Shown here in pieces: positions 39,068 through 50,996 of a stretch of 64,000 nt of DNA. The notes beneath the pieces were generated by a model. That model ran no database searches and was not told where the DNA came from. It saw only the letters and a program-made list of their open reading frames with translations. The stretch is from contig NZ_JAQOMS010000002.1 in NCBI RefSeq assembly GCF_028401425.1, positions 2,852,001-2,916,000 of the forward strand, read 5' to 3'. The position numbers and the translations under genes were made by a program. The number at the start of each line of letters is the position of its first letter. Position 1 is the first letter of the stretch. Source of the stretch: Psychrosphaera algicola (GTDB taxonomy: Bacteria > Pseudomonadota > Gammaproteobacteria > Enterobacterales > Alteromonadaceae).

Positions 39068-41748
39068 TTAAAACTCCATTTTGTAAGCAACACTGAAGCC
39101 AATACCTTTGGTGGTCGAACGTAGAAGCTCGTCATCAAAAGAAATTTCTTTTGCTCATCTAAAATGTTGGTGAGTTTTAGTTTAATGGACGTATCGTACG
39201 TTGGATAATATGTGTAATTCATGTCCAAAGAATGGAATGGTTTTTCAACGGCGTCATCATAGCCGTCGATACCGGCAACAATCACACGTTCACCAAATAC
39301 ATTGTAAACAACCGTCGCAGAATGCTCGCCATTTGCTGAGTCATAACCTAATTGTAAGTTAACCACATATTCAGAATGCCCTGTTAGACGACGTTCTAAG
39401 TTGGTTATCGAGGTCGAAACACCAGTTTGGTCAACGATGTTTTGACGGTCCAAGTTAATTTCAGAATCACTTAATGTCAGGTTACCTGAGATAAACGAAT
39501 TTTCAGCAAAAGTTCCGAAAACGTCTTTTAAAACGTAAAGGTCCTGCAGGAATTCAAACTCAATACCTGTCACTGACGCGTTTTCGCCATTGGCGATACG
39601 AATAAGCGGTGGACCGTCCTGAGAAGGGCTTTGCACGGCTTCAATAGGCTTGTCTAAATCTTTAGTAAAGATACCGACAGAAATGTTGTTACCCGCAGCC
39701 ATGTACCATTCCCAACGGATATCAATGTTGGTCATATCTGTGGTTTCGAGTCCCGGTGTACCTGATACTGGAAATTCAGTAAGCGGGTCGATGTAAGTCG
39801 CCGCGGTGATTTCTCTTAAGTCAGGGCGAACAACGGTTTGACCATAGCTGAAACGAAGCTGCATTTCGTCATTCATCATGTACGTTAAGGCAAGTGAAGG
39901 ATAAATACCGTCTTCTTCAAACGTTAAGTCATCTACAGACGTTTGGTTATTTGTTAGCTGAACTTCGCCACTAAATGGGTCGTAAGGCAGTGCAGTTTGA
40001 CTGAAGTCTTCAAAACGAAAACCACCAGAGATGCGATATACGTTATTGATAAAGAAGTCAGCTTCGGCATAAAACGCGTTAATGGTTTGCTCGGCTGTGT
40101 ATAAGTCACCGGCAATTGTGGTGTCATTTAGAACTGAGCGCACTAAGCTCGCGTCGGCAATGGCATCGTTGCCAAGTATTTCGTTGATATTGTTACCCGT
40201 TAAATCAAACCCTGATGGCAAAGCGCGGGTATCGATATCAAAGCGTCGGTTGTCAGCAGAACGTGTTTTTTCAACAGCACTTGCACCGACTTTAAATTCC
40301 ATTTCCAAATTAGAAAGATAAACTGGTAGAGACGCGTTAAAACCAATGTTAGTGACTTCATCGGTCAGGTCTTGGAAATTGAAACGTGCAGCGGTACGGC
40401 CTAAACGAAGTGATGACTCGTTTTCTGCGTCGTAAATTCCGTCTTCATTGGTATCACCAACAATATAAGACAAATCAAGGCCGCTTGGTGCTTCACGTCG
40501 AGATTCAGAATCAGAAATAATCCAATCGATTCCTAATAAATTCAAATCAGCAAATGTGTGCTGACCACGAATTTGCAAAGCCGTTAAATTACGTTGTTCG
40601 TATACAATTTCTTTGCCGTTTAAAATGGCATTATTTTCAGATGGTGAAACGTTACTCGATCGGCCAAATTTATTCCGGGCTTTATCGCTCGTATCGTTTA
40701 AGACGATATAGGTTAAATCTAACTCGTGAGCTTTGTTGTAATTGGCGCCGAGGTTTAACATAAACGACGTTTTAACTTCGTTTGTGGTCGTTAGTATATC
40801 GTCGTAACCGCGCACAAACGTATATTCTTTTGAGCCGTCTTCGTTATCAAACGACGCCCATTGCTCTAGTTGATATTCTTTAGCGACTTGCCAAGCATTA
40901 TCGTAGGCAAAAGTAGTCATGAAGCCGTACGTTAAATCACCGGCGTCATAGACATCACCAAAAGCCACATCAAACCCTAGATTTGGAGCGACTGTCGTGG
41001 TTTCTGGATTTAGGTCTTTATTTAAATCTAATAGACCCTGTAAGCTTTCGTCTGCACTAATTCTGTCAAGTGAAGTAGAAGCTTCGCCTACCGGAGCCCA
41101 AAACTGGCTGATTGATTGTGGCGCATCACGACTACCGTCATCCTGTCCCAACCAATCTGTATCGCTACCTGTGTAGGTAAGTCCGTCGTCAAAGTTATTG
41201 GTGTTGCCGCCGAGTTTAACGCTGAAATTAAAAATGCGTTCATCTGGAATGCTCTTTAAACGGATGTCGACATTACCACCACCAAAAGCTGCAGGCATAG
41301 AAGGAGAAAATGATTTTTGAACCGCTAGACCCTCGATGATATCGGCAGGAAATAAATCCAGTGGGATAACCGAACGAGTTGGATCTGGGCTTGGTACTGC
41401 TGCACCATTTAATAGGGTTGATGAATAACGTTCACCTAATCCACGAACATAAATAAATTTACCATCGACTAATGTTAGACCCGTTACGCGGCGAAGCGCT
41501 GATGCAGCGTCACCATCGCCGGTACGAGAAATCTGCTCCGCACCCATGATGTCGGCAACAAATGCTTGCCCACGGCGTTCTTCAAGAACGGCTGCGGCAC
41601 TGCCTTTTAGGCGTGTACCCGTTGCGACTACTTCTTCCATTACGTCTTCGTCTTTGTCATCTTCAGCATAAACAAAGGTCGGTGCAAGTGCGGCTGTCAT
41701 GGCTAATGTTAATGCTGACAAACCAAATCGATATTTAGTTAGGCTCAT
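39068..41748 (-). CDS. TonB-dependent outer-membrane receptor (frameshift near 39155)
   Basis: Outer-membrane beta-barrel receptor of about 893 residues with a signal peptide (FGLSALTLAMTAALAPTFVYA). The TonB-box-like EEVVATGTRL is followed by the plug (ALRRVTGLTLVDGKFIYVRG, LGERYSSTLLNGAAVPSPDP) and the barrel. The first frame overruns to 38941 after a lost A near 39155; the repaired end is DELLRSTTKGIGFSVAYKMEF with TAA at 39068-39070, a proper terminal strand ending in Phe. The substrate is unknown: there is no SusD partner and no siderophore genes. The upstream region carries a Pho-box-like array. Confidence 0.9.
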
Positions 41749-41821
41749 GATTACTCCAGAGTCATTGATTCTTTTAGTATTTTTAAACTATAAAATTTTG
41801 ACGCTAGTCTACGGTCGGTTT

Positions 41822-41850
41822 GTGACACTTAGATGAAGCAAGAGTTACAG
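41822..41850 (-). promoter_or_regulatory. Pho-box-like array upstream of the TonB-dependent receptor
   Basis: Minus strand half-sites at 11-bp spacing: CTGTAAC, GCTTCAT, GTGTCAC; about 74 bp before the start codon. Outer half-sites fit the PhoB pattern, the middle one is weaker. Predicted by eye. Confidence 0.35.
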
Positions 41851-42052
41851 AAATATGTCACAGCGAAGGGATTGTCATATTTTGGAAATGCCAAGGCGCT
41901 TAGACTTGGATGCATTGATTTATCAGGCGTTATCGAAGCTTTCTAACATGGTTCAACAAACCACAGAGGCATGAGATTAAATAGGCGTGAAATAAAAGGA
42001 TGACAAAAGAGCGATTATCATCGTCTTTTGCCATCAAGTTACGTTTGTGATT

Positions 42053-43242
42053 TTACGTTAAACAACTCAAGTCATATTGCTCAGGTTGGTGATACAGGGC
42101 AAAACCAAAACGCAGACGATCGCCACGGAAATCGGTTTTAATGCCATGTTCACTAAGGTAACTTGCGAGTTGTTGGACTTTGTCCTCAGGTAACCTAAAT
42201 GTCAAAAAGTGACCGTGTTGATTTACCCTGTTAATTGGCGTGTCGTTCGAGGACTCGATGGCATCAAATAGACTATTTTGGATTAGATTACTGCGATTAA
42301 TGTCAGGGTGTTGCAAGTCGTCGATGATGGCTAAAAACGCCCGTTGGCATTTGAGGACATGGTTGTGGATGGTATCAACGGTAATGCCATTCTTTTTAAA
42401 TAAAGTTAATGACGCGTGTAAGCGATACATAGCCGATAAGTCCGTTGTCGCACCGGCAAACTGTTGGCCATTTTTGGCATAACCGACTTTGCCGGGAACA
42501 CGCTGGTGGAGATCGCCAAATTCCGCAAACCAACCCGTGTAACTCGGCTGGAAGTTGCCATCTGGGATCACAGCAAAACATGCGCCTTCACCGCCCTGAG
42601 CATATTTGTAACTGCCCGCGAGGTAAAATATTTTGTGTTCTAATTCACTTAAGTCAGTAGGGATAGCAAAAAACCATGATAGCCGTCAATGGTGATGATT
42701 GGCGATTGCGGTAAGCCATCGATAAACTGCTTAAGATCTGAGATGGCCAAGCTGGAATTAAAAAAGACCTTAGCTACAGAAGATCCAGTCGTACTCGTCC
42801 TTGTTCGCTTGTTCAGTAAAACGTTGTTCAAAGGTGCTAAAGGGCTCGGTTGGGATTCGAACTATGTCGACGAGATCGTCCTGTTGCCAACGTTCACTTT
42901 GTCTTTGAAATGAATAAAACTCGCTGTCCGTGGTTAGAATCTTGATCTTTTTGTTTGGTCAAAAATGCTGTAAATACGGTAGAGAAGTTCATGCGTATTG
43001 GGCGCAAAGACAATTCGTTCAGGTGCTTGGATGTGCAGTGCGTCGGCAATAAGCGATTGGCACTGCGGCATTTTTTCGCCCAAAATTCGTTGCCATTTAT
43101 CGTCTACCAGTTCTGCGGTGTCATCCCAGTATTCCAACATCGCTTCTCGTGTTACGTCGGGCCAATAATGATGACTGTGACAGGCAAAATGTTGAACATT
43201 AGGGTTTGCGGTTAAAAATCGCTGATAATACTGCTGAAACAT
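42053..43242 (-). CDS. Class V aminotransferase-fold PLP enzyme, kynureninase-like (three frameshifts)
   Basis: PLP-dependent enzyme of about 397 residues. Visible features: N-terminal FACHSHHYWPDVTREAMLEY, a nucleotide-like IVFAPNTHELLYRIYS, the PLP-nitrogen aspartate in TIDGYHGF, and the Schiff-base lysine in LAGSYKYAQGGEGACF, followed by a C-terminal domain ending LRFGFALYH. Frame breaks: near 42953 (A run), at 42768-42773 (CCTTAG where CCTGG fits, restoring CSQVFFNS), and near 42669 (T run). ATG 43242 gives MFQQYYQRF. The exact reaction is not readable; it may cleave or transaminate an amino acid. No tryptophan-pathway genes nearby. Confidence 0.78.
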
Positions 43243-43525
43243 AAGGCAATCCAAAAAAGGAGACAAGCTACAATTTATTGAACGAAATCAAATGTTGCAA
43301 GTCTGACAGGTGAGTTAAGTAAAAAAGCCAAAACGAAGTTGTAACAAAATCAAAACAGAACCTCGACTTGATCGCGGTAACTGAGTGCTTTGGGATCTAA
43401 AACTACATTCTTTGTTACAATTGTGGGTTTTAACTTAGCTTCTAACTAGGTCAAACTGCCTGCACACTATTTTTTAAAATAGCAGTTACCATGTCATTAA
43501 TTATATATTTCACTATGGAAAGTAC

Positions 43526-44360
43526 ATGTTCAATATCACCCCTTTTAGCAAAGTTAATTCGGCACAAATACGCTCACTAGCCATCCCTTTGGTTTTGGCC
43601 TGTAGTTATTTTTCCCCGAACGTCTATGCCGACAGCTTCGATGAATTAAAAACATCGTTAGCATCGCTCACTGAAACGAGCTAAGGTATCGGGTCGAATT
43701 ACCTTGTCGGTAGATGAAACCCGCGGTGAAAAAGACGATGATGATTTTGAGCAAAACTCTGGTTACATCAGTTCGTATATTAACTATGGTAAAAATGGCT
43801 TAGCGATTACCTATGACGCCGATATTATGAGTCAATTGGAAACCGAGTTTGAATTGGTAGCAGAAGATGAAGAGGCTAAAACGCCGACATTAAAGGGACT
43901 AAACGAACTTAGAACTCGAGATGTCACTGCGATATTATCCCAATCTCAGCGTCTACTAAAAATGTTAAAAACAGCTGAGTTTGTTTCTGAAAAACAAGTG
44001 GAATACAAAGGTCAGCAAGTAAGAGAGTTACAATTTAAGCTGGCATTGGATTCAATAATAAATGATCAACGAACGCGTGATTATGTGGATAAATTTAACA
44101 GCGACTATCGAGTCATTATCGACGACAACGGATTCCCAATGGCGTCAACGCTTACCTACAGCGGGAAAGGGCGTGCGTATATCGTCTTTTCATTGAAAGC
44201 GTCAGGTGAGCGCCATGATGAATATCGAGTCATAGGCAATCGGTTGGTGAATATTAGTTCTCACAACAAATCAAATTACGATTCAACCTTTGGTATAGGT
44301 TCAGTAGAGACTCAACGCTTTTTTGACGCAAGTCAAAAATCGGTAAGCCAACCACATTAA
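43526..44360 (+). CDS. Secreted protein of unknown function (frameshift near 43681)
   Basis: Exported protein of about 278 residues; signal peptide IRSLAIPLVLACSYFSPNVYA. The mature part (SGRITLSVDETRGEKDDDD, ISSYINYGKNGLAITYDADI, MASTLTYSGKGRAYIVFSLK) is beta-rich and repeats the idea of short strands, like lipoprotein-sorting or LolA-type folds, but I do not recognise a family. The first frame stops at once because CTAAGG occurs at 43681-43686 where CCAGG would give ETSQVSGRI. It is divergent from the aminotransferase gene and converges with the cysteine-rich gene. Confidence 0.65.
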
Positions 44361-44563
44361 TTTTGCTTTAGCGCACACGCTTTGCAAATACAGGCTTTAT
44401 CTTTAAGGTCATCCGGCACTTTGTTTAGCAGTTCTTTGGTAAACGTAATGTCGGGTGATGTACACCAACAATCTTCTCCACAATTTGTCAGATTTCCGCA
44501 CTGGTTATCGGTATTACACAAAGGGCATAAATTGGGTTCAACTCGGATGACTTCGCTACTCAA
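44357..44563 (-). CDS. Cysteine-rich CWC family protein
   Basis: 68-residue protein with ten cysteines in the CWC pattern: CPLCNTDNQCG, CGEDCWCTSP, ACICKACAL. Probably a small zinc- or metal-binding cytosolic protein; no function is established. Stop overlaps the end of the convergent secreted-protein gene by four bases. Intact. Confidence 0.85.
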   Translation of the reverse strand: MSSEVIRVEPNLCPLCNTDNQCGNLTNCGEDCWCTSPDITFTKELLNKVPDDLKDKACICKACALKQN

Positions 44564-44742
44564 ATGGACCTCGTATAAAACTGGTTAACGGGACAACGCT
44601 GCGCAGAATTATAGGCGATCATAATTGAATATCCATAGATTTCCGCACCTTGTTCATTTTCTGCGTCATTATCAAAATTGTTAGCTCTGAGGAATGGGAT
44701 AAACCGAATTCCAAATAGCTATCACGTAAAAAGTAAATAGCA

Positions 44743-44770
44743 AAAAGCCACTGACATGCAGTGGCTTTTG
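44743..44770 (-). terminator. Terminator after the beta-helix lipoprotein gene
   Basis: Stem AAAAGCCACTG with CAGTGGCTTTT around a 5-nt loop, T-rich on both strands. A second hairpin (CGTTAAGG with CCTTAACG, about 44779-44803) lies between it and the gene. Confidence 0.85.
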
Positions 44771-44822
44771 ATATTGGACGTTAAGGCTGATACCAACCTT
44801 AACGAATTTACTCTACTGGAGT

Positions 44823-47556
44823 TTAGTCTAGACCTACTGCCCAACCCGCTGTCCAGTCGTTGTCCGCATCTTTAACCGCACCGATAAAATCAGTTGTGTC
44901 GAAGAACGAATCTACTGCATTAACATCAGTCGCTGTTGTTGCGTCGATAGTGAAGTAACCATTTAACACTGCGGCTTTATCTGCTGCTTTAGTGTTACCA
45001 GCGGCTGTCCACCATGCGTCTAGGTCTACATCGTTGTCGCCATTTTTGAAGTTCTCAGAACATGCGATTACAGAAGTCATGAAGCTGATTTGTAAACCGC
45101 TAGTTGCTTCAAGGTAAGCTTGACCGTTCGGGTTAACGTCAGCGCCTTCAACTTCAAAACATTCGCCGCCTGCGTTAGTAATAACCGCGTTGTAGAACTT
45201 AGCTGCTGTACCTTCACGAAGATAAACACCTTCAGAATCTTTATCAGCTGTGTCGTAGGCGTTACCTATGATAGTGATGTTAGAAATCATAGGGTTAGAT
45301 ACAGGTGTTTTAGACATGTCTTTGTCGTTATCCGCTTCGATACCACGGTTAGCTTCGCCGTCTGCAGAATCGTGTTGGATAAGAACATACTGTAGTTTAC
45401 CTACATAGCCGTTGTCCCAATCTACGCTGTCATCTTTGTTGCCAGTAAGGACTAAGTGTTTTGCATTAACCGCGCCGCCGAAGAACTCAACACCGTCGTC
45501 TGCATTTGCGTGTACTTGCAAGTAATCAACCGTTGTACCAGAACCAACACCAGCAAATGTTACACCGTTTAACTCGTTGTCAGGAGCAACTTCAAAGCCT
45601 GCATTTTTAACAACAACATACTTTAATGTACCTGAGTTATCAGTGTTGTCTGTGCCGCCAAATACGCCACCAGAAGTGACACCTTCAACTTGTAGAGCAC
45701 ATTCAGAACCGTCAGTAGGACATTTGTTAGAGATACCGTTACCTAAGATAACGATGCCGCCCCATTGGCCAGAACCTTCAGTTTGGTCAAGAACGTCTTC
45801 TTTAGATGTAAATACAACTGGCGCTGTCGCCGAACCAACCGCTTCGATTTTAGAATCACGTGAAACCACTAAGTAGTCGCCACCATTCGAACCGTAAACT
45901 GTTGTGCCTGCATCGACTGTTAAGATAGCTGACTGTTCTTTGTCACCACCAACAAATACCGGACCGTTAATCGCCCACAATTTGTCATTAGTTAATGTAA
46001 GGTTTGACGTTAAACGTCCAGAAATTTCACATGTATCCATTACACCGTCAACAGAATCAATTGATGCTGTGCCAGCAGGACAACCTGCAACTGATGGAAC
46101 ACCACCACCGAAACCAAATGCCCAACCTTCACGCCAATCTGATGTTTCAGGAATTGCACCGATAAAGTCTGCAGTTTCTAATGCGCCTTTACCTACAACA
46201 TCCATTGCAACAACTTTGTTATCGCCTGTAATTGGAGAGTCATCATGTGCAAGTGGTTGGCCGTTAGCCGCTAAGAAAGCACTGTCAGATAGTGAGTTGT
46301 TTTTAGCAACATCAGTGAACCATGTATCTAGGTTTACGTCAGCATCGCCATACTTGAATGGTTCAGAACACGCGATTACGGTATTTTGAATCGTGATTTC
46401 GCCATTGCTTAAGTAGTCTTGACCGTTTGGATTTACATCAACCGCTTCAACTTCAAAACATTCGCCGCCAGCGCCTGTGATGATAGAGTTGTAGATTGAC
46501 GCTTTTGTGCCTTCACGTAAGTAAACGCCTTCAGAATCTTTGTCTGCAGTATCGTAGCTGTTACCAACAATAGTTAAGTTAGCGATCATTGGGTTAGACA
46601 CTGGTGTTTTAGTCATGTCTTTGTCGTTGTCGCCTTCGATACCACGGTTTGCTTCACCGCCACTGCGATTGTGTTCAACGTAAGCATATTGGATTGAGCC
46701 ACGGAAACCGTTGTCCCAGTCAATTGAATCGTCTTGGTTGCCTGTTAATACTAAGTGTTTAGCATTTACTGTACCGCCGAAAAATTCAACACCGTCATCC
46801 GCATTTGCGTGTACTTGCAAGTAGTCAACAACCGTACCTGAACCGACACCACCAAATGTTACGCCGTTTAATTCGTTGTCTGGGGCAATTTCGTAACCCG
46901 CATATTTAACAACAACATATTTCAACACACCAGAGTTGTCTGTGTCGTCTGTCCCACCAAATACCGCTCCATCAAATGCCCCTTCAACTTGAAGCGCACA
47001 AGACGTACCGTCGTCTGGGCATTTATTTGAGCTTGCGTTACCAAGGATAACAACACCGCCCCATTGACCAAGGTGCTGTTTGCTCACCTAGGATGTCTTG
47101 TTTAGACGTCATAATAATTGGCGCGTCAGCTGTACCTTCAGCCATAATTTTTGAACCACGACTAACAACTAAGTAGTCGCCGCCAGTTTCGCCAAATATT
47201 GTTGCACCGGCTTCTACGGTTAGAATCGTTGCATCCGCATTGTCGTTACCAACAACAACAGGACCACGAAGTGCGTAAACTTTGTCGCTTTCCAACGTCA
47301 TGTCAGCAGTAATTGTACCTTCAAGAAGAATGATGTCGGCTTCAACGCCAGTTGCCGCTAAGTATTCAGCTTCAAGTGTTTCTTGGTCAATTTCAGTTTG
47401 CGTTTTAGGTTCTTCATAACCTGCACAACCAGCTGGAATTGGCGTCACTGCACATTCATCAACTTCTGTCTTTTTGTCATCATCGCTACTACAAGCCGCT
47501 GTTAATGAAACAGCAACAGTCAGAGCTGACAATTTAAATAAATCTTTAAGTTCCAT
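44823..47556 (-). CDS. Duplicated right-handed beta-helix surface lipoprotein (frameshift near 47070)
   Basis: Lipoprotein of about 911 residues. ATG 47556 with GGAGAG upstream gives a signal peptide and lipobox LTAAC. The mature protein is two tandem copies, each about 430 residues, of one module: a head (DKVYALRGPVVVGN/DKLWAINGPVFVGG, TGGDYLVVSR), then QWGG-VILGN, ANADDGVEFFGG, DKDSEGVYLREG and GGECFEVE, typical of a right-handed parallel beta-helix. The first copy is broken at 47068-47073 (CCAAGG for CCAGG), restoring QTAPGQWGG. Likely exposed on the surface and functionally tied to the TonB-dependent receptor upstream; no enzyme motif is evident. Confidence 0.8.
45221..46541 (-). repeat. 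1299-bp tandem repeat within the beta-helix lipoprotein gene
   Basis: The two modules match at DNA level with a constant offset of 1299 bp (433 codons). For example TCAGAATCT occurs at 45232 and 46531, and GCGTGTACTTGCAAGTA recurs at the same offset (near 45509 and 46808). An internal gene duplication of fairly recent date. Confidence 0.75.
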
Positions 47557-47661
47557 TTTGCTCTCCGCATTCAAAATTTTGTTGTTAATTACTGACTGGA
47601 CAAAATGTCCAATTAATCGAAAAATCTGCGGCACAATCTACTGGTTGTTAATGTCATTTTT

Positions 47662-47690
47662 ATAACGACTGTATGACGCTTCTGTTACAA
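47662..47690 (-). promoter_or_regulatory. Pho-box-like array upstream of the beta-helix lipoprotein
   Basis: Minus strand half-sites at exact 11-bp spacing: TTGTAAC, GCGTCAT, TCGTTAT, about 106 bp before the start. The clearest of the three arrays in the window. Predicted by eye. Confidence 0.4.
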
Positions 47691-47839
47691 ATGGTCATTT
47701 GGGGTTGTCATAATTAGAAATAAATGGGACTTTGAAACCGGTTTGAATTTTAGTTATTTGACTGATATTTAACGTTTTTTATAATATTTGTGAGCGGATA
47801 TGAGACCGTAACAATTGAGTCTCTGCTAGTGACTCGATC

Positions 47840-49999
47840 TTAACTTAACTCTGAAATTTGACGAAAAACGATTTTAATAAATACATTTTTGTCACTTGCT
47901 TGGGGTTGGTACAAATAGGCATCAATGTTAGAAAAAATGGCGTTTAATGGCTCCGCCAGTTCGGGGAAATATTGCAATAAGTGCGCTTGATAGTCGGCAA
48001 GGGTTTGCTGTGATTGGCGTGTTAAGTCTCGGGGCGTAAGCCTTTTTTAGGATTATGTTGTTTGTCATATTTTGTTAAACGTTGTTCTAGTTTGGTTAAT
48101 ACTTGGGTGATTTCATTACTTTGGCCACGGGGTCTGATTGTCATCCAGACCGCGCCTGCAATGATGACAACTAGGGTAATAAATACATAAAGGATATGGC
48201 GCATATCGGTACTTTGTAACCAACTGGTAATGCGATTCTCTTCACGGGTGGGATCAAAATCCAAAACCCATATCGTCCAATAATAATCAAGAGATTGGAT
48301 TTGCTGGCGTAGGGTATTTAACCAAGCGACGGATTTAACCATTTCCATCGGCTCGACATTTACGTTGTTATTAATGACCTCTGAGCCGCCAAGTCCCTGC
48401 AAAATCCTATTTGGCGCAATCGTCGCAGTAGGGTCGAAGCGGTACCAATGTCCAGAATTGCTATTGTCTGCTTGTTGCACCCAAAATTCGACCTATAGGC
48501 ATGCGCTGATGAGTCATAAACGTTAAAGTAGTTGCCATTGGGGTTGTATTCGCCTCCTTGATACCCTGCGACAACTCGGGTAGGAATGCCCTGTTGTCGC
48601 AACATAACTGCTGTTGCACTGGCATAGTGGGCGCAAAAGCCCTGTTGTGTATCAAACAAAAAGTTGTCTATATGATCCCCAGTTAATTTGGGTGGCGTTA
48701 AGGTGTATATAAAACCATTTTGACGGAAGTAGTTGGCAATAGATTTGATAAAAAGTTGGCTCTGCTGTTGTTTGTCACTGGTAGTTTGCTTTGCGATAGA
48801 CATCCAACGATGGCTTAACTCCGCCGTATTTGCATGTAGGTTAGGTGGCAAATATAGGTTTTTTTCTTTTGCCTGTCCGTCAAAGTTATTGGTCTAGTTG
48901 AAACCTTTACCGCTTGCTCCGCACCTAAAACAGACACTAAAGCCAGCTGGCCAGTTTGCGCTTCATATTTCAGTTTAGTGGTTAATTTAGTGGCATAACT
49001 TAAAGTGTCATCGTGGTTATGGTTCACTTTGTCGGTATTTGAATGACTATTTGCCAACGAAAACAACCAAGGCTGGTGGGTTGGTTCCGCTATTACTGAA
49101 TAGGTTATTTTAGAGGGGAAACGTCGTTGTCAGACGATAAATCATCAGCAATATATAGGGACGAATTTGATTGTTGGGCATTCCGAGAACGTTTGGGCAA
49201 CCCGGCGATTGCCCAGGTTTTTCCGTTAAAGTTAGGCATTGTCATAACACGCCAATACAACTGCTGCTGGCTCGGATTGTTGTCATCAAATGCGACTCGA
49301 AAGGCCAAACGGGTTGATTGGGCTAATTCGGCTATATCACCTATAGTGTCATACTTTCACTGAGGCCCGACACCGTTTGCTCTTGTTTAGGTAGTTTCCA
49401 AAAAGGCGCTAGGTTTGGTAACAGTAAAAAATCAAAGCTGCTAATGGCACGCAAACCAGAGTGTACTTAATCAAAAATCGAAATGTATTTGATATGGGTT
49501 GTTCTGGGTTCTCACAAATAAAAAGGGCTAGCCAAGTAATCAAAATGAGCACGAAAAACAGCAAGCTATACAAAAGTGTTTGTTCGTAAATAAAACCAAC
49601 GCTGATCAGGAAAAACAGACATAAACACAATTTATGCATAATAAAAAACTGTCGGGGTATTTGACTATTAATTGTAGCGGGCAGGGTAAACCACCAAAGA
49701 GCAGACCCTGCCAACAACAAGTTGACCATAGCGTTGATTAAGCCTGAGTGCCGAACAGACAACAGGATAACAACCGTCATCCCCAGAGCCCCGATATTTT
49801 TACTGGATGCGCGGGATAAGACACTAAGTAATGCTGAGCCTTGGTGGATTAACACTAATCGAAAGACCAAAAGACCAGAGCAGGCAATAAAAACCGCTGT
49901 CGTGATAGGCTCGTCCAATGCAAACATCAAGCAGAATAAAACGCTGGCAATAATTTGCTGCGTTAACTCAAATCGCGTATTGCTCGAATTAAGCTTCAT
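47840..49999 (-). CDS. TgpA-type membrane transglutaminase-like protein (several frameshifts)
   Basis: Inner-membrane protein of about 720 residues with four to six N-terminal helices, a periplasmic transglutaminase-like core and a C-terminal DUF4129 tail. The Cys-His-Asp triad is visible: QQGFCAHYASA, SSAHAWVEFW (after repair) and WYRFDPTA. Lesions: near 49414 (T run); 49340-49346 (CCTATAG where CCTGG gives MTPGDIAEL); near 49122; near 48893; 48492-48499 (CCTATAGG where CCTGG gives the invariant HAW); and near 48035 (C run). The start overlaps DUF58 by 11 bases. Third gene of the moxR-DUF58-TgpA set; molecular role uncertain. Confidence 0.88.
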
Positions 50000-50991
50000 G
50001 TGATGTTAGTCCATACAAGGCAAGGGCTTTTAAACACTCAGTAAGATGGGCTTCCCTCTATTTGGCATGATGATTTTGTTGCCAAATAAAGACGAGGTTA
50101 ATGCCAACCCAAATTCGGCGTCTTGTTTGGTTAATTCAAAACAGGCGAAACACAATATCGATAAGTTTTGCTCTAAGTCGTGGCCCGATAGGGAAGACAA
50201 GGACAGCCACTTTAAGTCGATGTCGTTATTGGAATATTGTTTTACCAACCAATCTGCATCGGGATTTTTGGCTTGATGTTTCCATGAAACACGAGAAAGG
50301 GGTTGCCCAACTTGGTAAGTGCGGAGCTCATCAAAGTCCATGTCGCTGGTTGACTGTTTAGTTGAGGTATCAAGTTCCAAACTGTCGATATGATTTTGTA
50401 AAGTTGAGCCTGCAGTAGCTGAACCTAATTGCCATGGTTCGGCCAAAGGCGAAGGGTAAACCCATTGTTTGTTGGAAAAGCGTAAAAAGTCCAGCAGCGA
50501 AATAACCCAAATGGATACCGAGATTGAAGTCTAATATCTCCTAATTGCTGGTGGCCTCGCTGTTTCGCCGTGCAAGGAACCGTAAACGTCGTGTTCGCTT
50601 TGACGTCAAACACGCAATGCTCGGAACGGTCAGGTAAGCTAAAAATCCAATTGTGACGATCTTTTTAGAGCCTAGGTGCAACAACATTGAGAATGGCTCA
50701 CCACTCACAGTGTCAGGTAAGTCTGTTAAGGCCAGCGTGGCGCCGTTTAAATTAAAAAACATAGGTACATCGCACCGAAAAGCCAAGTAAACAGCAAGTA
50801 ACTGACAATAAGGATAGGGTTGTTTTGATAATTGGTTCCAAGGATAAAAAGCAACACGATCATCAGAAGTAAACTGAAGCCAAAACCCGTAGGAACAATA
50901 AATAAACGGCTATGGTCTAACGTCATCCGCGTTTGGCGAGGAATTCGCTTTTCGATAAACTTTTTTAATGTCCCTTTTTTTGGGTAGCCAT
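49989..50991 (-). CDS. DUF58 protein (about five frameshifts)
   Basis: Membrane-associated protein of about 335 residues with two N-terminal helices (GFGFSLLLMIVLLFILG, ILIVSYLLFTWLFG) and the DUF58 signature DFDELRTYQVGQPLSRVSWK near residue 230. ATG 50991 gives MATQKKGTLKKF. Every break is a homopolymer loss: about 50980 (A run), 50769 (T), 50667 (A), 50485 (T) and 50043 (C). Fully reconstructable. It starts six bases after moxR and its stop overlaps the TgpA start, the classic operon order; these modules are thought to act in envelope protein assembly. Confidence 0.87.
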
Positions 50992-50996
50992 CGTAA

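Noticed and set aside
41756..41900. Fur box upstream of the TonB-dependent receptor
   Set aside because: No recognisable GATAATGATAATCATTATC-like palindrome; the TGTCA-type repeats fit better, and no siderophore or haem genes are adjacent.
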